From: JAOZTV01 sp965371805
GTDB taxonomy: Bacteria > Acidobacteriota > Aminicenantia > UBA2199
Length of the DNA stretch: 37,160 bases
Assembly: GCA_965371805.1 (NCBI GenBank)
Contig: CBDUZW010000054.1
Span: forward strand, 1 to 37,160
Direction of reading: 5' to 3'
In this document: positions 14,384 to 24,824 of the stretch, one piece after another
Numbering within the stretch: the first letter of the stretch is position 1
How the letters are laid out: every line of letters starts with the position of its first letter
Program-made: the position numbers and the translations under genes
The notes under the pieces: model-generated
Told to the model about the DNA's origin: nothing
Seen by the model: only the letters and a program-made list of their open reading frames with translations
Database searches by the model: none

Positions 14384-16945
14384 CTATTTATAATATTCCT
14401 CTATAATTCCATGACCTTGAGTATAAAATATAGGCCAATAAAATCCTTGGATTTTCCCGGCCCAGTAATACTTTAAATGTCTTATAGATTGAAATGTTTC
14501 TTTCGGAAATTCTCTTTCATAGTCTCCAGTTTCAGTTTCTTCATTATAGGAATACTTCCATTGAACCTTTACACCTTTAATATAACGAAAAACATAATCC
14601 CATGAGCAAATATTGAATCCACTCGTTTTGTTTCGAAATATTTGATAATCTGCTTCCGACATATCTGGATGTTTCTCCCATTCCCCTCCAAATCTTTTTA
14701 TTGACATTACCAATGCCTGATCATGATCCAGCAGAAAATGGAATCTTTTATATTCCCCATAATTAAGATTATAATGAAAATATTTATTTGTTTCATCTGG
14801 TAAATATTTACTTGGGAGTGGACTATCCTCTGGTGGAATAGGGTCACTTATACACATGAGATACATATAAACTCCATTTGGCGGAGGTGGTAAAGGAGGA
14901 TTAAATGTAATATAACCTTCCCTCTTGATATATCTCCGAACTTGGGCTTCAGAGCCTGCTTCGATTTTTCCGCTCCCATTAATGTCTGCAGCATCCAATG
15001 CAGCTTGTGTCCCTGAGTCATAAAATTGATCTGTAATCCACACCTTGTCATAATTATTGTAAATATCAACCGGAGTTGATTCACTGACATCTAAGAAACC
15101 AGTTGCAACAGCATTATTTTCTTCAAAACCTAGTGTTCCTTTAAATACTATTATAAACGCAACATCAGTTGAATTTACCGGTATAAGGCTATCTGCAAAA
15201 TCAAATTCAATTTCAACTGGATCATCTTCTGGCTGATGAGGAAGTGATGTTATATCAACATTGTTTTCATCTTTACCAAAATCTGAAACCGCAAATTTAT
15301 ATTCAATTGTTTTTTTTTGTTCCTCTGATAAGTTGTTAACCTCTACATTATTTGCATCTGAAATATTTCCCCCAGGTAGTACTCTGTATCTAACAACCAG
15401 TTTAAATTTCCCTTGTTTCATCTCTTCATATTTAGTTTCCTCATTTTCTAAATAAGAAGTAATATTTTTTGCTTTTAATTTGATTGTTGTATAAAAGGCA
15501 TCTGTTACATTGGGATTAGTTTCATGGTCCTCAACTGTAGCATAATAACCATCATCAGGAGGACTTATCTCTATTTTTCCTCTGAAAAAATGATCAATGA
15601 GCGCAGCACTATATGCCGCAGCTCTAGGTAAGAGTTTATGAGCATAGTCTTGATTACATTTATCTCCAATGTAAAATGTACTTGAGGAGTTGGAATTAGG
15701 AAATAATGAACTTATATATGACTGTTGAGCAAGTTTAAATCCTATTTCACCATGATTAATCTTATCTAAATATACAACTTTATCCAAGAATCCATCCTCT
15801 GCAGTAATCATTCTAATTAATGCAAGAGATATACCAGTTGGATTATAATTTGTACTTGAAAGTTTTGGATATGGGAACCTATGACCTTCTTCATGGTACT
15901 GACCAAAGTCTTCCTCTGAAGTAAACACAGTGTCCTCAGATAAAAAGTTCCCATTAGTATATTCAGCTAAACCTTGATAAAGACTTTTAGATGGATTATT
16001 ACCTAAATAAGTGTCCGTATCGATTAATTCCGATATTGATATTAGAGGTAAACCAAGGAATGTATTAGTTTTTTTTTGTAAATTCATTTTTGGTCTAAAA
16101 TCATCAAGATTTCTTATATTACCGGTTTGTTTAAAAATATTTTCCTCAATATAAGGACGATTATTAGCTTCCCATCCTTCGTAAGCTCTATAACTATCTC
16201 TTGCTCTTTTGAAAATATTAAATGGAGTTCCATTTAAAAAATGAGAATCATTTCGTACATGATCTGGCACAGACATATCCTCAATTAAATGTATTTGATG
16301 TCCAAGTCCTTTAAATACAGAAGAAAAAGCAATTGCTTTTATCTCTTTATTAGTTTCAGTCAGAGCAGTATAATAATTGTTTCTAATAGTACCCCAAGAA
16401 TTGTCACCTTCCATATATAGTTGCTGAGAAATAGATTGTGCCCATATAATTGCAGATCTATACCCTGCATTATCACCATGAAATTGTGTTGGTCCATCAG
16501 ATAATTTCCCCTCATCCCAATTTAATGCAAGTGGATTGTGAAAATGATTACTTGAGCGCATCCAATCATTTTTAAGATCTCCAATAAGTCCTGCTGGCCC
16601 TTTATCTTCATCAATTGATGCTTGAAATATAATATCTTCAATTGAAAATTTAAAAATAGATGAGAGAGAACTGTATTGAAATAAAGAAGTTTTAATACCG
16701 TTTTCATAGCCAATTTCTTTTAAAAATTTTGTTTCAAAATAATTACCAAGTTCATCAATATAATAAAATGTTTTGGAATTAAATAAAGCATATTTAGAAA
16801 CCAGCTTATGAGTGAGACCACTTAGTGCTAAAACTCTTTGATTTTGAATAAACATGAATAATAATATAAAACTAACAAGAATCCATCTCTTCATTTTAAA
16901 TTCTCCATCTATTTTTTTTATGATTTTAGTTTCTTTACTCTTCAT
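14384..16945 (-). CDS. Secreted zinc-dependent phospholipase C / P1-nuclease-like protein
   Basis: About 853 residues from the ATG at 16945, which has a strong GGAGG and starts 1 base after the upstream stop, so it is translationally coupled. A second start at 16894 also has GGAG and would give a shorter signal peptide. After the hydrophobic segment (WILVSFILLFMFI) come GLTHKLVSKYA, SSNHFHNPLALNWDEG and GLGHQIHLIEDMSVPDHVRNDSHF. This His/Asp-rich set resembles the trinuclear zinc sites of phospholipase C and S1/P1 nuclease folds. The C-terminal 400 residues are beta-rich, with HFFRGKIEISPPDDGYY, and are shared with the truncated copy at 9120-11213. It is probably exported with the giant Ig protein encoded just upstream. 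Substrate (lipid or nucleic acid) is unknown. Confidence 0.72.
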   Translation of the reverse strand: MKSKETKIIKKIDGEFKMKRWILVSFILLFMFIQNQRVLALSGLTHKLVSKYALFNSKTFYYIDELGNYFETKFLKEIGYENGIKTSLFQYSSLSSIFKFSIEDIIFQASIDEDKGPAGLIGDLKNDWMRSSNHFHNPLALNWDEGKLSDGPTQFHGDNAGYRSAIIWAQSISQQLYMEGDNSWGTIRNNYYTALTETNKEIKAIAFSSVFKGLGHQIHLIEDMSVPDHVRNDSHFLNGTPFNIFKRARDSYRAYEGWEANNRPYIEENIFKQTGNIRNLDDFRPKMNLQKKTNTFLGLPLISISELIDTDTYLGNNPSKSLYQGLAEYTNGNFLSEDTVFTSEEDFGQYHEEGHRFPYPKLSSTNYNPTGISLALIRMITAEDGFLDKVVYLDKINHGEIGFKLAQQSYISSLFPNSNSSSTFYIGDKCNQDYAHKLLPRAAAYSAALIDHFFRGKIEISPPDDGYYATVEDHETNPNVTDAFYTTIKLKAKNITSYLENEETKYEEMKQGKFKLVVRYRVLPGGNISDANNVEVNNLSEEQKKTIEYKFAVSDFGKDENNVDITSLPHQPEDDPVEIEFDFADSLIPVNSTDVAFIIVFKGTLGFEENNAVATGFLDVSESTPVDIYNNYDKVWITDQFYDSGTQAALDAADINGSGKIEAGSEAQVRRYIKREGYITFNPPLPPPPNGVYMYLMCISDPIPPEDSPLPSKYLPDETNKYFHYNLNYGEYKRFHFLLDHDQALVMSIKRFGGEWEKHPDMSEADYQIFRNKTSGFNICSWDYVFRYIKGVKVQWKYSYNEETETGDYEREFPKETFQSIRHLKYYWAGKIQGFYWPIFYTQGHGIIEEYYK

Positions 16946-16946
16946 T

Positions 16947-19900
16947 TTAAAACCTCCATATTTTCCAAACACCATCATAATCAATTACAAAATATATGTA
17001 ATAAGTAATAGTATGGGTTTCGCCTTCTATAATCTGTTCTTTTCTAATTCGGTACTTTGCTCCATCCTGTGTAAAAATTACAGACTCTATCTCCTGCATA
17101 TCTCCTACAAACGAAGTAAGTTGGTCACTAATTGCAGTAAACATATCTCTATAATCTGATGATGTTTTTAAAGTAAAATAACTTACTGCAGCCTCTATAT
17201 CATTCTGAAGCAGAGCTGTTTTCATTCCATTCCATTTTGCTTTAAACATTGTGTCAAGGTCTGCACCATCCACAACTTTTATCGCTTCAACATCGGTATA
17301 GGTTTTCCCATTTTCAGTAACTGTTGCAGTAAAATAATATATCCCGGGACCTGTTAATGTATATTTAAAAACATACTCTTCACTACCAGGTACAGCCTCA
17401 ATTGATCCACCAGGAGAGGATATAGATGAGAGACCTATAGCAGATATACTAATTGATCCTTCTAATCTAAGGGTAACTGTCATTGGTGAAGGACCCATAT
17501 TTGAATCAGCCTCCAATTTTATATAATCTTCATCCAGCAACCCTGTTACAGTCACTTCAGTACCAGCCTGATTTCCTTCAACATCAGTTACAACTGCCCT
17601 GATAATATTTGCTCCTGCTTGAACAGGAACATGATAAGCAGCAAAATGAGTGTCATCAATCAGAAGTGCCGGGACACCATTAACTAAAACAGATATCTCT
17701 TTTCCAGTAGCATTTATATATGTACCTTCCACTAATACAAAAGGCTTATGTATTTCAGCTTCATTTGATGGAGAGGTTATTGCAATACTAAGAAGACTGC
17801 TTGTAATATTAATGGTTGAACTTGCTGTTCCTCCAGGGCCTGATGCTGTAAAAGTATAGCTTGTCTCACCACCAGGAGTAACTAATTTTTGACCGGAAAC
17901 CGGAAGAGTTTCAGGAAATCCATCAATAGTAACCGAATCTGCATTTGTTGCACTCCAATATAGAGTAGTCGACTGTCCAGGCATAATACTCTTTGGGAAT
18001 GCTTCAACATATATTTCAGGTTTAGGGTTCGTGTTTGTGACAGTAATATTAGTTACGGCAGTTCTACTTTCTATCGGACCGATTGCAGTAATTATATATT
18101 CAGTGTCTTCGATAGGATTTACTGTCACACTGCCACTTAAACCAACAGGTCCCAGATGACTAATTACGACACTACTTGCATCTGTTGTGCTCCAGGTTAA
18201 AGTTGCCGGATCACCTGCATTTGTTGCATCAGGGGAAATTGAAATTGAAGCAGTCGGTGCTGGTGGGATTAATACAGTAATTGTTGCTGTAGCTGTCTCA
18301 GTATGTCCATTAGGTCCTGTTGCTGTTATTGTATATGTTGTAGTAGCCAGAGGATTTACCATTACAGAAGTAGTGACAAGCGGATCAAAAGTTCCAACTC
18401 CGTTATCTACTTCAACTGATTCTGTATAAGTAGTTGCCCATGATAATGATGCCGGATCTCCTACAGTTATAGTATCCGGATTTGCTGTTAGAGAAACTGT
18501 CGGTAATGGGACATTTACTATTACTTCTACAGTAGCAGTTTTTGTACCACCAGGTCCGGTTGCTGTTATTTCATATGTTGTTGTTGTTTGTGGCGCTAGA
18601 ATTATTGAAGTAGTTATATTTGGATCAAAAGTTCCTACGTTATTATCAATTGTTACAGTCGTCGCATCTGCTGTCATCCATGATAATGTTATAGATTCAC
18701 CGATATTGATCGGATTGGAGTCAGTTTTCAGAATAACTGCCGGAGGAGTACCGTTTTTTATAATTGACACCGTTTTTGACGTTGATCCGACCTGATTTGT
18801 AGCAGTAAAAGTATATATGGTCGTCTTATCAACACTCAAAGAATAGTTGTCATATGAGTAACAATCGGGAACATTTACATCATAAAATGTACTGGTTCCA
18901 TCGTTTAAGGTAATATTTTCTGCTCCAGAATATTGAAAAAATAATCCCCACCCATGAAAGTTACTATAATCAGTGCTAAAATTAATAATTTCAGGTTTTT
19001 TTGGTATTATATCAAAATTCTTCCCTGTTACAGGGCCGGGAACTGCTACTTGAAAAAGTTCCGAGCCAAAACTATCTACACCACATTTTGAAATAGTGAC
19101 ATTATATAGACCATTATGAAGTTTAATAGAATAATCCCCATCTGCATTAGTTTTTACACTTTTATATTCACCATTTTTTTCAAACTCAACGATTGCTCCA
19201 CTGCTGACGATACCATTGGTTTTAACATTTCCAGAGACCTTATGAGATATATATCCAATGAAATTTCCATAAGCATATGGATTATTCCCAGTGTTTATGG
19301 TGGTGATTACTGAATTTGTACTCGTATCAAACACTCGAATTCCACCACCACTACTACTGTATCTACTGGTAACCAGAAATAATTTGGATCCATCCGGATG
19401 AAACCCCATATTATATACATAATCGGTATTAATAGGAATTGTTGTAGAAGGATATTCTCCTTCCAGAGTGATAATGGATATTTGCCCACTGCTGATCACA
19501 TAAAGTTTATCTCCGCTTGGATTTACCTTCAAAATTTTTGCTCCTGTCAAATCAATAGTACGTTCAATTTCATCAGTCAGGGTATCAATAATTGTAATTT
19601 TATCCAGATGGCTTACAAATAACTTACTACCATCAACACTTAGATCAATATTATGAGTTCTACCCCGAATCGATCCAGTAGCTGATCCTTCAATATCAAT
19701 ATTGGATGAAATCAGAATTGTTTTTATCAATTGATCACTTAGTTCAGAAGTTGACGATGTCCAATCTTTATTTAATTTCTCAACATCTAAGACAAAGATG
19801 GTATTATCACTTGGATTGGATACATATAATTTTAATCCATTGGGATGAACCATAATATCACCAGGATCTTCTCCCACATAAAATGAGCAGCTCTGCATCA

Positions 19901-22900
19901 TTAATGAAGTTGGATTTCCTACTTCATATGGACCAAACACGTATAGTATTCTATCATATCTTCCATTGGTTGGACTCCAGCCTTTGGTAGAAGATGCGTA
20001 CATGTATTTCCCATTGGGATGAATGGCAGAATATTTTGAAAAACTAGATAATGAGTGTTTTCTTACCGAATAATTTTCAGCATCAATTTCCAATAACTGA
20101 GTGTCATTTACTCCTGTTACAAATAATCGATCTCCATATTTATCAATTGAAACGCCAAGTGGTTCTAAGTTGGAAGAAGACGGATTTAAATCTATTGAAT
20201 CAATTTCTGCAAATGTATCCGCATTAAATACCTTCAATTTGTTATCATTAAGATTTGTTATATATAAATTACAATTTCTTGAAACACCCATATATACAGT
20301 TACTTGTGAAGTTGCAGATGCTGCACCTACTTTGCTTGCAGTAATTGTGTAGGTTGTCGTAACTGTTGGATTTACCACAAGTTCAGCTAAAGAAATAACA
20401 TCGACGATGTCACTATTAATATTATTACTAATTAGAAGATCATCATAATTTTCAGAATCCCATGTTAAAGTTGTTGAAGTTTCAGGAGAATAAATTATTG
20501 CTGGATTTGCACTTAGTGTTACTGTAGGGAGTATTGCCTGGTTAATGGTAAACGGATTGGATTTTCCTATAATTAATCCTTGATAAACTTTGATATAGTA
20601 GTCTCCAGGTGACAATTCACTTGGAATCAAATATTCTAAAGTTCCGGTATTATACGCTATCTGTGGATTTATAACAACAAATGACGATTCATCAACTTTA
20701 CGTAATTCTATTGACACATTTCCAGTTATTTCATCAGGCGCCCATGTTATTGGCATTGTTGTTCCTGCAAAATATTGAGCTCCACTTGGAGGAGAAGAAA
20801 TATTGATACTTCCACCCAGAACTGTAAACACACTACTATTCCCTAATGCATCATATTCTAAATCAACCGTTTTTATTTGAACATAATAATTACCTGATAC
20901 TAAACCAATCGGTACTTCCCAATCAAAGCTTCCTATATTCTCTGTTCCTGATGTAATCGCAATCGGAGATGCATCTCCGTCCTTAAATAATGTTATATTT
21001 ATACTTAAATTAGATGTTATTCCTGCTGAAGTCGTCCATTCTATATTCTGAAATGAATTTTTGACCCAGTCAGTTGTATTATTTGGAGTAGTAACACTAA
21101 TTGTACCTTTTGAAATTGCAAATTGTTCACTATAGTTAATAACAATATCATCAATTGTACTTACTCTAATATAATAATTGGCAGGATCAATTATTGTTGG
21201 AATAGACCATTCAAATTCTCCATCATTTGCTGTCCCTGAAGAATCTACAATTGTTGCAATTATATTTGTTTTTGAAACATCCATTAAATCAATTTTCACA
21301 TTGGTAGTAAGTTCAGGAGATTTTGTCCAATTTATCATTTTTTGAGTATTTCGTTCCCAATCTGTAAATATTCCCGGTGAAGTCACAGTAATTATTAGTG
21401 GAGGATCATTTACAGTTACAGTTACTGTCGCAGTTTCAGTTCCACTTGGACCTGTTGCTATTATTATATAGGTTGTGGTTGCTGTAGGGCTTATTGTTAC
21501 ACTTCCACTTACAACTGGTGTAACTGCTCCTATTCCATTGTCAATTGATAAAGAAGTCCCATTTAATGAAGTCCAATTTAGTGTGGTTGAGTTGCCTCTT
21601 ATAAGAATTGGATCTGTTGCTATTAATGTCACTGTTGGTAATGGAACAGTAATAATGATTGTTGCTGTTTTTGTTCCACCAGGGCCTGTAGCTGTTATTG
21701 TATAGGTAGTTGTGGCAGTCGGATTTACAGTTGTTGATCCAGCAGAAACAGGAGATACTGCTCCAACTCCATTGTCTATAGTTAAGCTTGTCGCATCTGT
21801 TGAAGTCCAGCTTAAGACTACCGGCTCACCTATGTTTACTGTTGATAAATCAGAACTTAAAGTTACAGTCGGTTCCGGCTCATTTACAGTTACTGTTACT
21901 GAGGCAGTTTCAGTTCCACTTGGACCAGTTGCGGTTATTGTATAAGTTGTTGTTACTGTTGGACTTATTTCTACATTGCCACTTGCTACCGGAGTTACTG
22001 TTCCTACGCCATTATCTATTAATAAACTTGTTGCATTTAAAGATGTCCAGTTTAAAGTTGTACTATTTCCATTTATTATAGTGGTTTCTGTTGCAGTTAA
22101 GGTCACTGTTGGAACTGGGACTGTTATCGTAACCGATGCTGTCTCTGTTCCTCCGGGACCTGTAGCTGTTATTGTATAAGTTGTCGTAACAGTTGGATTA
22201 ACTGATGTTGAACCTGAAGTAATAGGAGTTACTGCTCCAACACCATTATCTATATCTAAAGAAGTTGCATCTGTTGAAGTCCAGCTTAATAATACTGGAT
22301 CACCTATATTTACAGTACTTACATCTGAAATTAAAGTTACTGTTGGAACCGGTTCATTAACAGTTACAGTCACTGTTGCAGTCTCAGTTCCACTAGGCCC
22401 TATTGCGGTTATTATATAAATTGTTGTTACTATTGGGCTAATAGTTGTTGATCCAGCTGAAACTGGTGTTACTGCTCCTACTCCATTATCAATACTTAGT
22501 ACAGTTGCATTGGTTGATGTCCAGTTTAAGGTAGTTGAGCTGCCTCTGATTATTGTTATTTCACCTGCTGTTAATGTCACTGTTGGTAATGGTACGGTAA
22601 TAGTGACTGTTGCTATTTTAGTTCCTCCTGGACATGTTGCTGTTATTGTATAGGTTGTGGCTGATGTTGGATTTACTGTTACACTTCCAGCATCTACTGG
22701 AGTTACTGTTCCTACTCCATTATCTATTGTTAAACTGGTTGTATCTGTTGAAGTCCAGCTTAATACTACCGGATCACCTATATTTACTGTCGATAAGTCA
22801 GAACTTAAAGTTACTGTTGGTTCCGGGTCATTTACAGTTACTGTTACTGTTGCAGTCTCGGTTCCACTTGGACCGGTTGCTGTTATTGTATAGGTTGTTG

Positions 22901-24773
22901 TTACTGTTGGACCTACTGATACATTCCCACTTACTACCGGTGTTACTGTTCCTACTCCATTATCTATACTTAGTGCAGTTGAATTTGTTGAAGTCCAATT
23001 TAAGGTAGTACTATTTCCATTTATTATAGTTGTTTCTGTTGCACCCAAATTTACAGTCGGAGCATTGATGGAAATTATTACTGTCTTCTTGACCTCTCCA
23101 CCTGGACCCATTGCGGTTATCTCATAGGTTGTATTGCTTGTTGGGTTTACAGTTACCTGACCACCTCCTATTGGGGTGAATGGACCTACAGCATTAGATA
23201 TGCTTATGGAGGTCGCATTGGTTGAAGTCCAACTTAGTTCTACTGCTCCTCCTATATCTACAGAGGACACATTAGATGTAAAATTAACTGTCGGGGTCAG
23301 TTCTTTTATCTCAAATGGGATTTCACTTTCAGCCATTGGGATTGGATAACCAATACCGATAGGTCCTGTATAGTCAGGTGTAGTTTCAACTTTTATTTTA
23401 AATCCAGTTCCAGAATATGTGTTGCCATCAAGACATTTCCCGACTTCCCAATTATATTTAACAGAACGCCAAAGGATAGTATTTGGAGGAGTAGTGTCAC
23501 CAACAAAGTCTTGCAAAATTGTTCCCTTTAATTCACCATTTTGCCACAATGTCACATTTACTTTATTCCACAGAAAAATATTGAATTGAATTTCAACATT
23601 ACTTCCTTTTTCTAAAATACCACCACTTGGAGAATAAAAATGAACTTCTGCTGGCTCACATAGTGCAATTTCATTTCCATCACTATCAAAAAAAGCAGCT
23701 GTGTTATTAATAACCAACCGAAAAATATAATTACCGGGAGGTATATCATTTGGTACTGTATAGTTATAAATATTATCATCAAACGGAATGTTTTCTGCAA
23801 TAACAAATTGTTCTGAAGTAATGGTATTCATTAAATATAAACTTAAAGTACCGGATATATTACCATAACATGTCCAATTTATTGGAATTTGAGAACCAGG
23901 ATAAAAGTCTCCAGCAATCTCTCCAAACGTAATACTGGGTGCAAGTGAAATTGTCATTAAATCGCTATCATCAGTTACAAGATTATCTATGGTTTTTACT
24001 CTAACCACATAATTTGAAGCAGGTGTAATCGAAGCTGGTATTGTCCAGCTATAACTACCATCATTAGGTGTTGAGTCAGTTATTCCTAATATTTTTACAC
24101 CATTTTGTAATAACCGTAATTTTACATTTGCATTCTGAGTACCAGTTTTAGTCCAGGTAATATTCTGTGTACTTTCTATATTCCAATTTGCGCTTGCTTG
24201 AGGGGATGTAACCGTAATTGAAGGAACTTCTGTGGTAATGACAATTCGAATGGCATCGACTTTAAACTCTGAATCCGGCCTATTGCTCTTTTGTTTACTT
24301 ATATTTACATCTAAAGCATCAATCTGGGCTTTGGTCCAGCTTGGGCGAGCATGGGTTATATCATAGACTTCCCAATGCAAGGCTCCTGCCATGTTATGCC
24401 AACCTGTCTCAATTCCAGAGATATTGGTACCTAAGTTAACATATGCATTATGATACACCCTTCTAAATGCAACATATGCTCCAATTTTCACATTGGTAAT
24501 GACTTCACCAGCAGGTAATATCCAACTATCAAATCCAGTGGCTATTAAGGGAGAAGAATATTCATTATCATCGTAAAATGGTTGAATTGCTTCCATCCCA
24601 TTTGGTGCATATCGTGCCCTCCCGGCTAAATCCCATCTCCAAGGATTATTAACATTTGTAGTATACAAGGTATAAGTTTTAGTACTCTGTGCATATAAAT
24701 AATTTGGTACTAAAATTGAAAATATTGAAATCAGAAAAAAAAGAATGAAAAAATTCCGTTTGGATAAAATCAT
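16947..24773 (-). CDS. Giant secreted multidomain Ig-like / beta-propeller protein
   Basis: A 2608-residue protein with a signal peptide (residues 1-28, ending YLYAQ-S). In order: a beta-rich N-terminal region (29-185); Kre9/KNH-type Ser/Thr-rich Ig-like domains (about 187-490), with the pattern W...S..I.W...DGS+SWTIP; eight tandem 78-80-residue Ig-like modules (about 491-1120); three more Kre9-like domains (1125-1415); a further module; a YVTN-type beta-propeller (about 1500-1845; NLYITNLNDNKLKVFNAD, then VHPNGLKLYVSNPSDNTIFVLD); a carboxypeptidase-regulatory-like domain (1845-1925); four more Ig-like modules (about 2007-2325); and a C-terminal alpha/beta domain (about 2504-2608) with FKAKWNGMKTALLQNDIEAAVSYF. 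There is no LPXTG or PEP-CTERM anchor. AGGAGG precedes the ATG. A surface or extracellular adhesin-like role is inferred. It is the first gene of an operon with the phospholipase-like gene. Confidence 0.85.
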   Translation of the reverse strand: MILSKRNFFILFFLISIFSILVPNYLYAQSTKTYTLYTTNVNNPWRWDLAGRARYAPNGMEAIQPFYDDNEYSSPLIATGFDSWILPAGEVITNVKIGAYVAFRRVYHNAYVNLGTNISGIETGWHNMAGALHWEVYDITHARPSWTKAQIDALDVNISKQKSNRPDSEFKVDAIRIVITTEVPSITVTSPQASANWNIESTQNITWTKTGTQNANVKLRLLQNGVKILGITDSTPNDGSYSWTIPASITPASNYVVRVKTIDNLVTDDSDLMTISLAPSITFGEIAGDFYPGSQIPINWTCYGNISGTLSLYLMNTITSEQFVIAENIPFDDNIYNYTVPNDIPPGNYIFRLVINNTAAFFDSDGNEIALCEPAEVHFYSPSGGILEKGSNVEIQFNIFLWNKVNVTLWQNGELKGTILQDFVGDTTPPNTILWRSVKYNWEVGKCLDGNTYSGTGFKIKVETTPDYTGPIGIGYPIPMAESEIPFEIKELTPTVNFTSNVSSVDIGGAVELSWTSTNATSISISNAVGPFTPIGGGQVTVNPTSNTTYEITAMGPGGEVKKTVIISINAPTVNLGATETTIINGNSTTLNWTSTNSTALSIDNGVGTVTPVVSGNVSVGPTVTTTYTITATGPSGTETATVTVTVNDPEPTVTLSSDLSTVNIGDPVVLSWTSTDTTSLTIDNGVGTVTPVDAGSVTVNPTSATTYTITATCPGGTKIATVTITVPLPTVTLTAGEITIIRGSSTTLNWTSTNATVLSIDNGVGAVTPVSAGSTTISPIVTTIYIITAIGPSGTETATVTVTVNEPVPTVTLISDVSTVNIGDPVLLSWTSTDATSLDIDNGVGAVTPITSGSTSVNPTVTTTYTITATGPGGTETASVTITVPVPTVTLTATETTIINGNSTTLNWTSLNATSLLIDNGVGTVTPVASGNVEISPTVTTTYTITATGPSGTETASVTVTVNEPEPTVTLSSDLSTVNIGEPVVLSWTSTDATSLTIDNGVGAVSPVSAGSTTVNPTATTTYTITATGPGGTKTATIIITVPLPTVTLIATDPILIRGNSTTLNWTSLNGTSLSIDNGIGAVTPVVSGSVTISPTATTTYIIIATGPSGTETATVTVTVNDPPLIITVTSPGIFTDWERNTQKMINWTKSPELTTNVKIDLMDVSKTNIIATIVDSSGTANDGEFEWSIPTIIDPANYYIRVSTIDDIVINYSEQFAISKGTISVTTPNNTTDWVKNSFQNIEWTTSAGITSNLSINITLFKDGDASPIAITSGTENIGSFDWEVPIGLVSGNYYVQIKTVDLEYDALGNSSVFTVLGGSINISSPPSGAQYFAGTTMPITWAPDEITGNVSIELRKVDESSFVVINPQIAYNTGTLEYLIPSELSPGDYYIKVYQGLIIGKSNPFTINQAILPTVTLSANPAIIYSPETSTTLTWDSENYDDLLISNNINSDIVDVISLAELVVNPTVTTTYTITASKVGAASATSQVTVYMGVSRNCNLYITNLNDNKLKVFNADTFAEIDSIDLNPSSSNLEPLGVSIDKYGDRLFVTGVNDTQLLEIDAENYSVRKHSLSSFSKYSAIHPNGKYMYASSTKGWSPTNGRYDRILYVFGPYEVGNPTSLMMQSCSFYVGEDPGDIMVHPNGLKLYVSNPSDNTIFVLDVEKLNKDWTSSTSELSDQLIKTILISSNIDIEGSATGSIRGRTHNIDLSVDGSKLFVSHLDKITIIDTLTDEIERTIDLTGAKILKVNPSGDKLYVISSGQISIITLEGEYPSTTIPINTDYVYNMGFHPDGSKLFLVTSRYSSSGGGIRVFDTSTNSVITTINTGNNPYAYGNFIGYISHKVSGNVKTNGIVSSGAIVEFEKNGEYKSVKTNADGDYSIKLHNGLYNVTISKCGVDSFGSELFQVAVPGPVTGKNFDIIPKKPEIINFSTDYSNFHGWGLFFQYSGAENITLNDGTSTFYDVNVPDCYSYDNYSLSVDKTTIYTFTATNQVGSTSKTVSIIKNGTPPAVILKTDSNPINIGESITLSWMTADATTVTIDNNVGTFDPNITTSIILAPQTTTTYEITATGPGGTKTATVEVIVNVPLPTVSLTANPDTITVGDPASLSWATTYTESVEVDNGVGTFDPLVTTSVMVNPLATTTYTITATGPNGHTETATATITVLIPPAPTASISISPDATNAGDPATLTWSTTDASSVVISHLGPVGLSGSVTVNPIEDTEYIITAIGPIESRTAVTNITVTNTNPKPEIYVEAFPKSIMPGQSTTLYWSATNADSVTIDGFPETLPVSGQKLVTPGGETSYTFTASGPGGTASSTINITSSLLSIAITSPSNEAEIHKPFVLVEGTYINATGKEISVLVNGVPALLIDDTHFAAYHVPVQAGANIIRAVVTDVEGNQAGTEVTVTGLLDEDYIKLEADSNMGPSPMTVTLRLEGSISISAIGLSSISSPGGSIEAVPGSEEYVFKYTLTGPGIYYFTATVTENGKTYTDVEAIKVVDGADLDTMFKAKWNGMKTALLQNDIEAAVSYFTLKTSSDYRDMFTAISDQLTSFVGDMQEIESVIFTQDGAKYRIRKEQIIEGETHTITYYIYFVIDYDGVWKIWRF
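21400..23300 (-). repeat. Eight tandem Ig-like modules with alternating 234/240-bp period
   Basis: Within the giant gene, the PTVTL-type module start recurs at about 21627, 21860, 22100, 22334, 22573, 22807, 23046 and 23281, with spacings alternating near 234 and 240 bases. Odd modules carry STVNIGDPVVLSWTSTDATSL and end TITVP; even modules carry TIINGNSTTLNWTSLNATSL and end TVTVNEPE. The real repeat unit is thus a two-module block of about 474 bp. The similarity extends to DNA level, so the array can recombine. Confidence 0.85.
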
Positions 24774-24824
24774 AATACACTCCTCCTAAAAAAATTGAAA
24801 CAATAAACTTTTAATTTAGCTTCA

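Noticed and set aside
21400..23300. CRISPR-like or non-coding tandem array; long open frames on the + strand here
   Set aside because: The repeats are 234-240 bp and code for Ig modules on the minus strand. The + strand frames are antisense shadows of repetitive Thr/Val-rich coding sequence.
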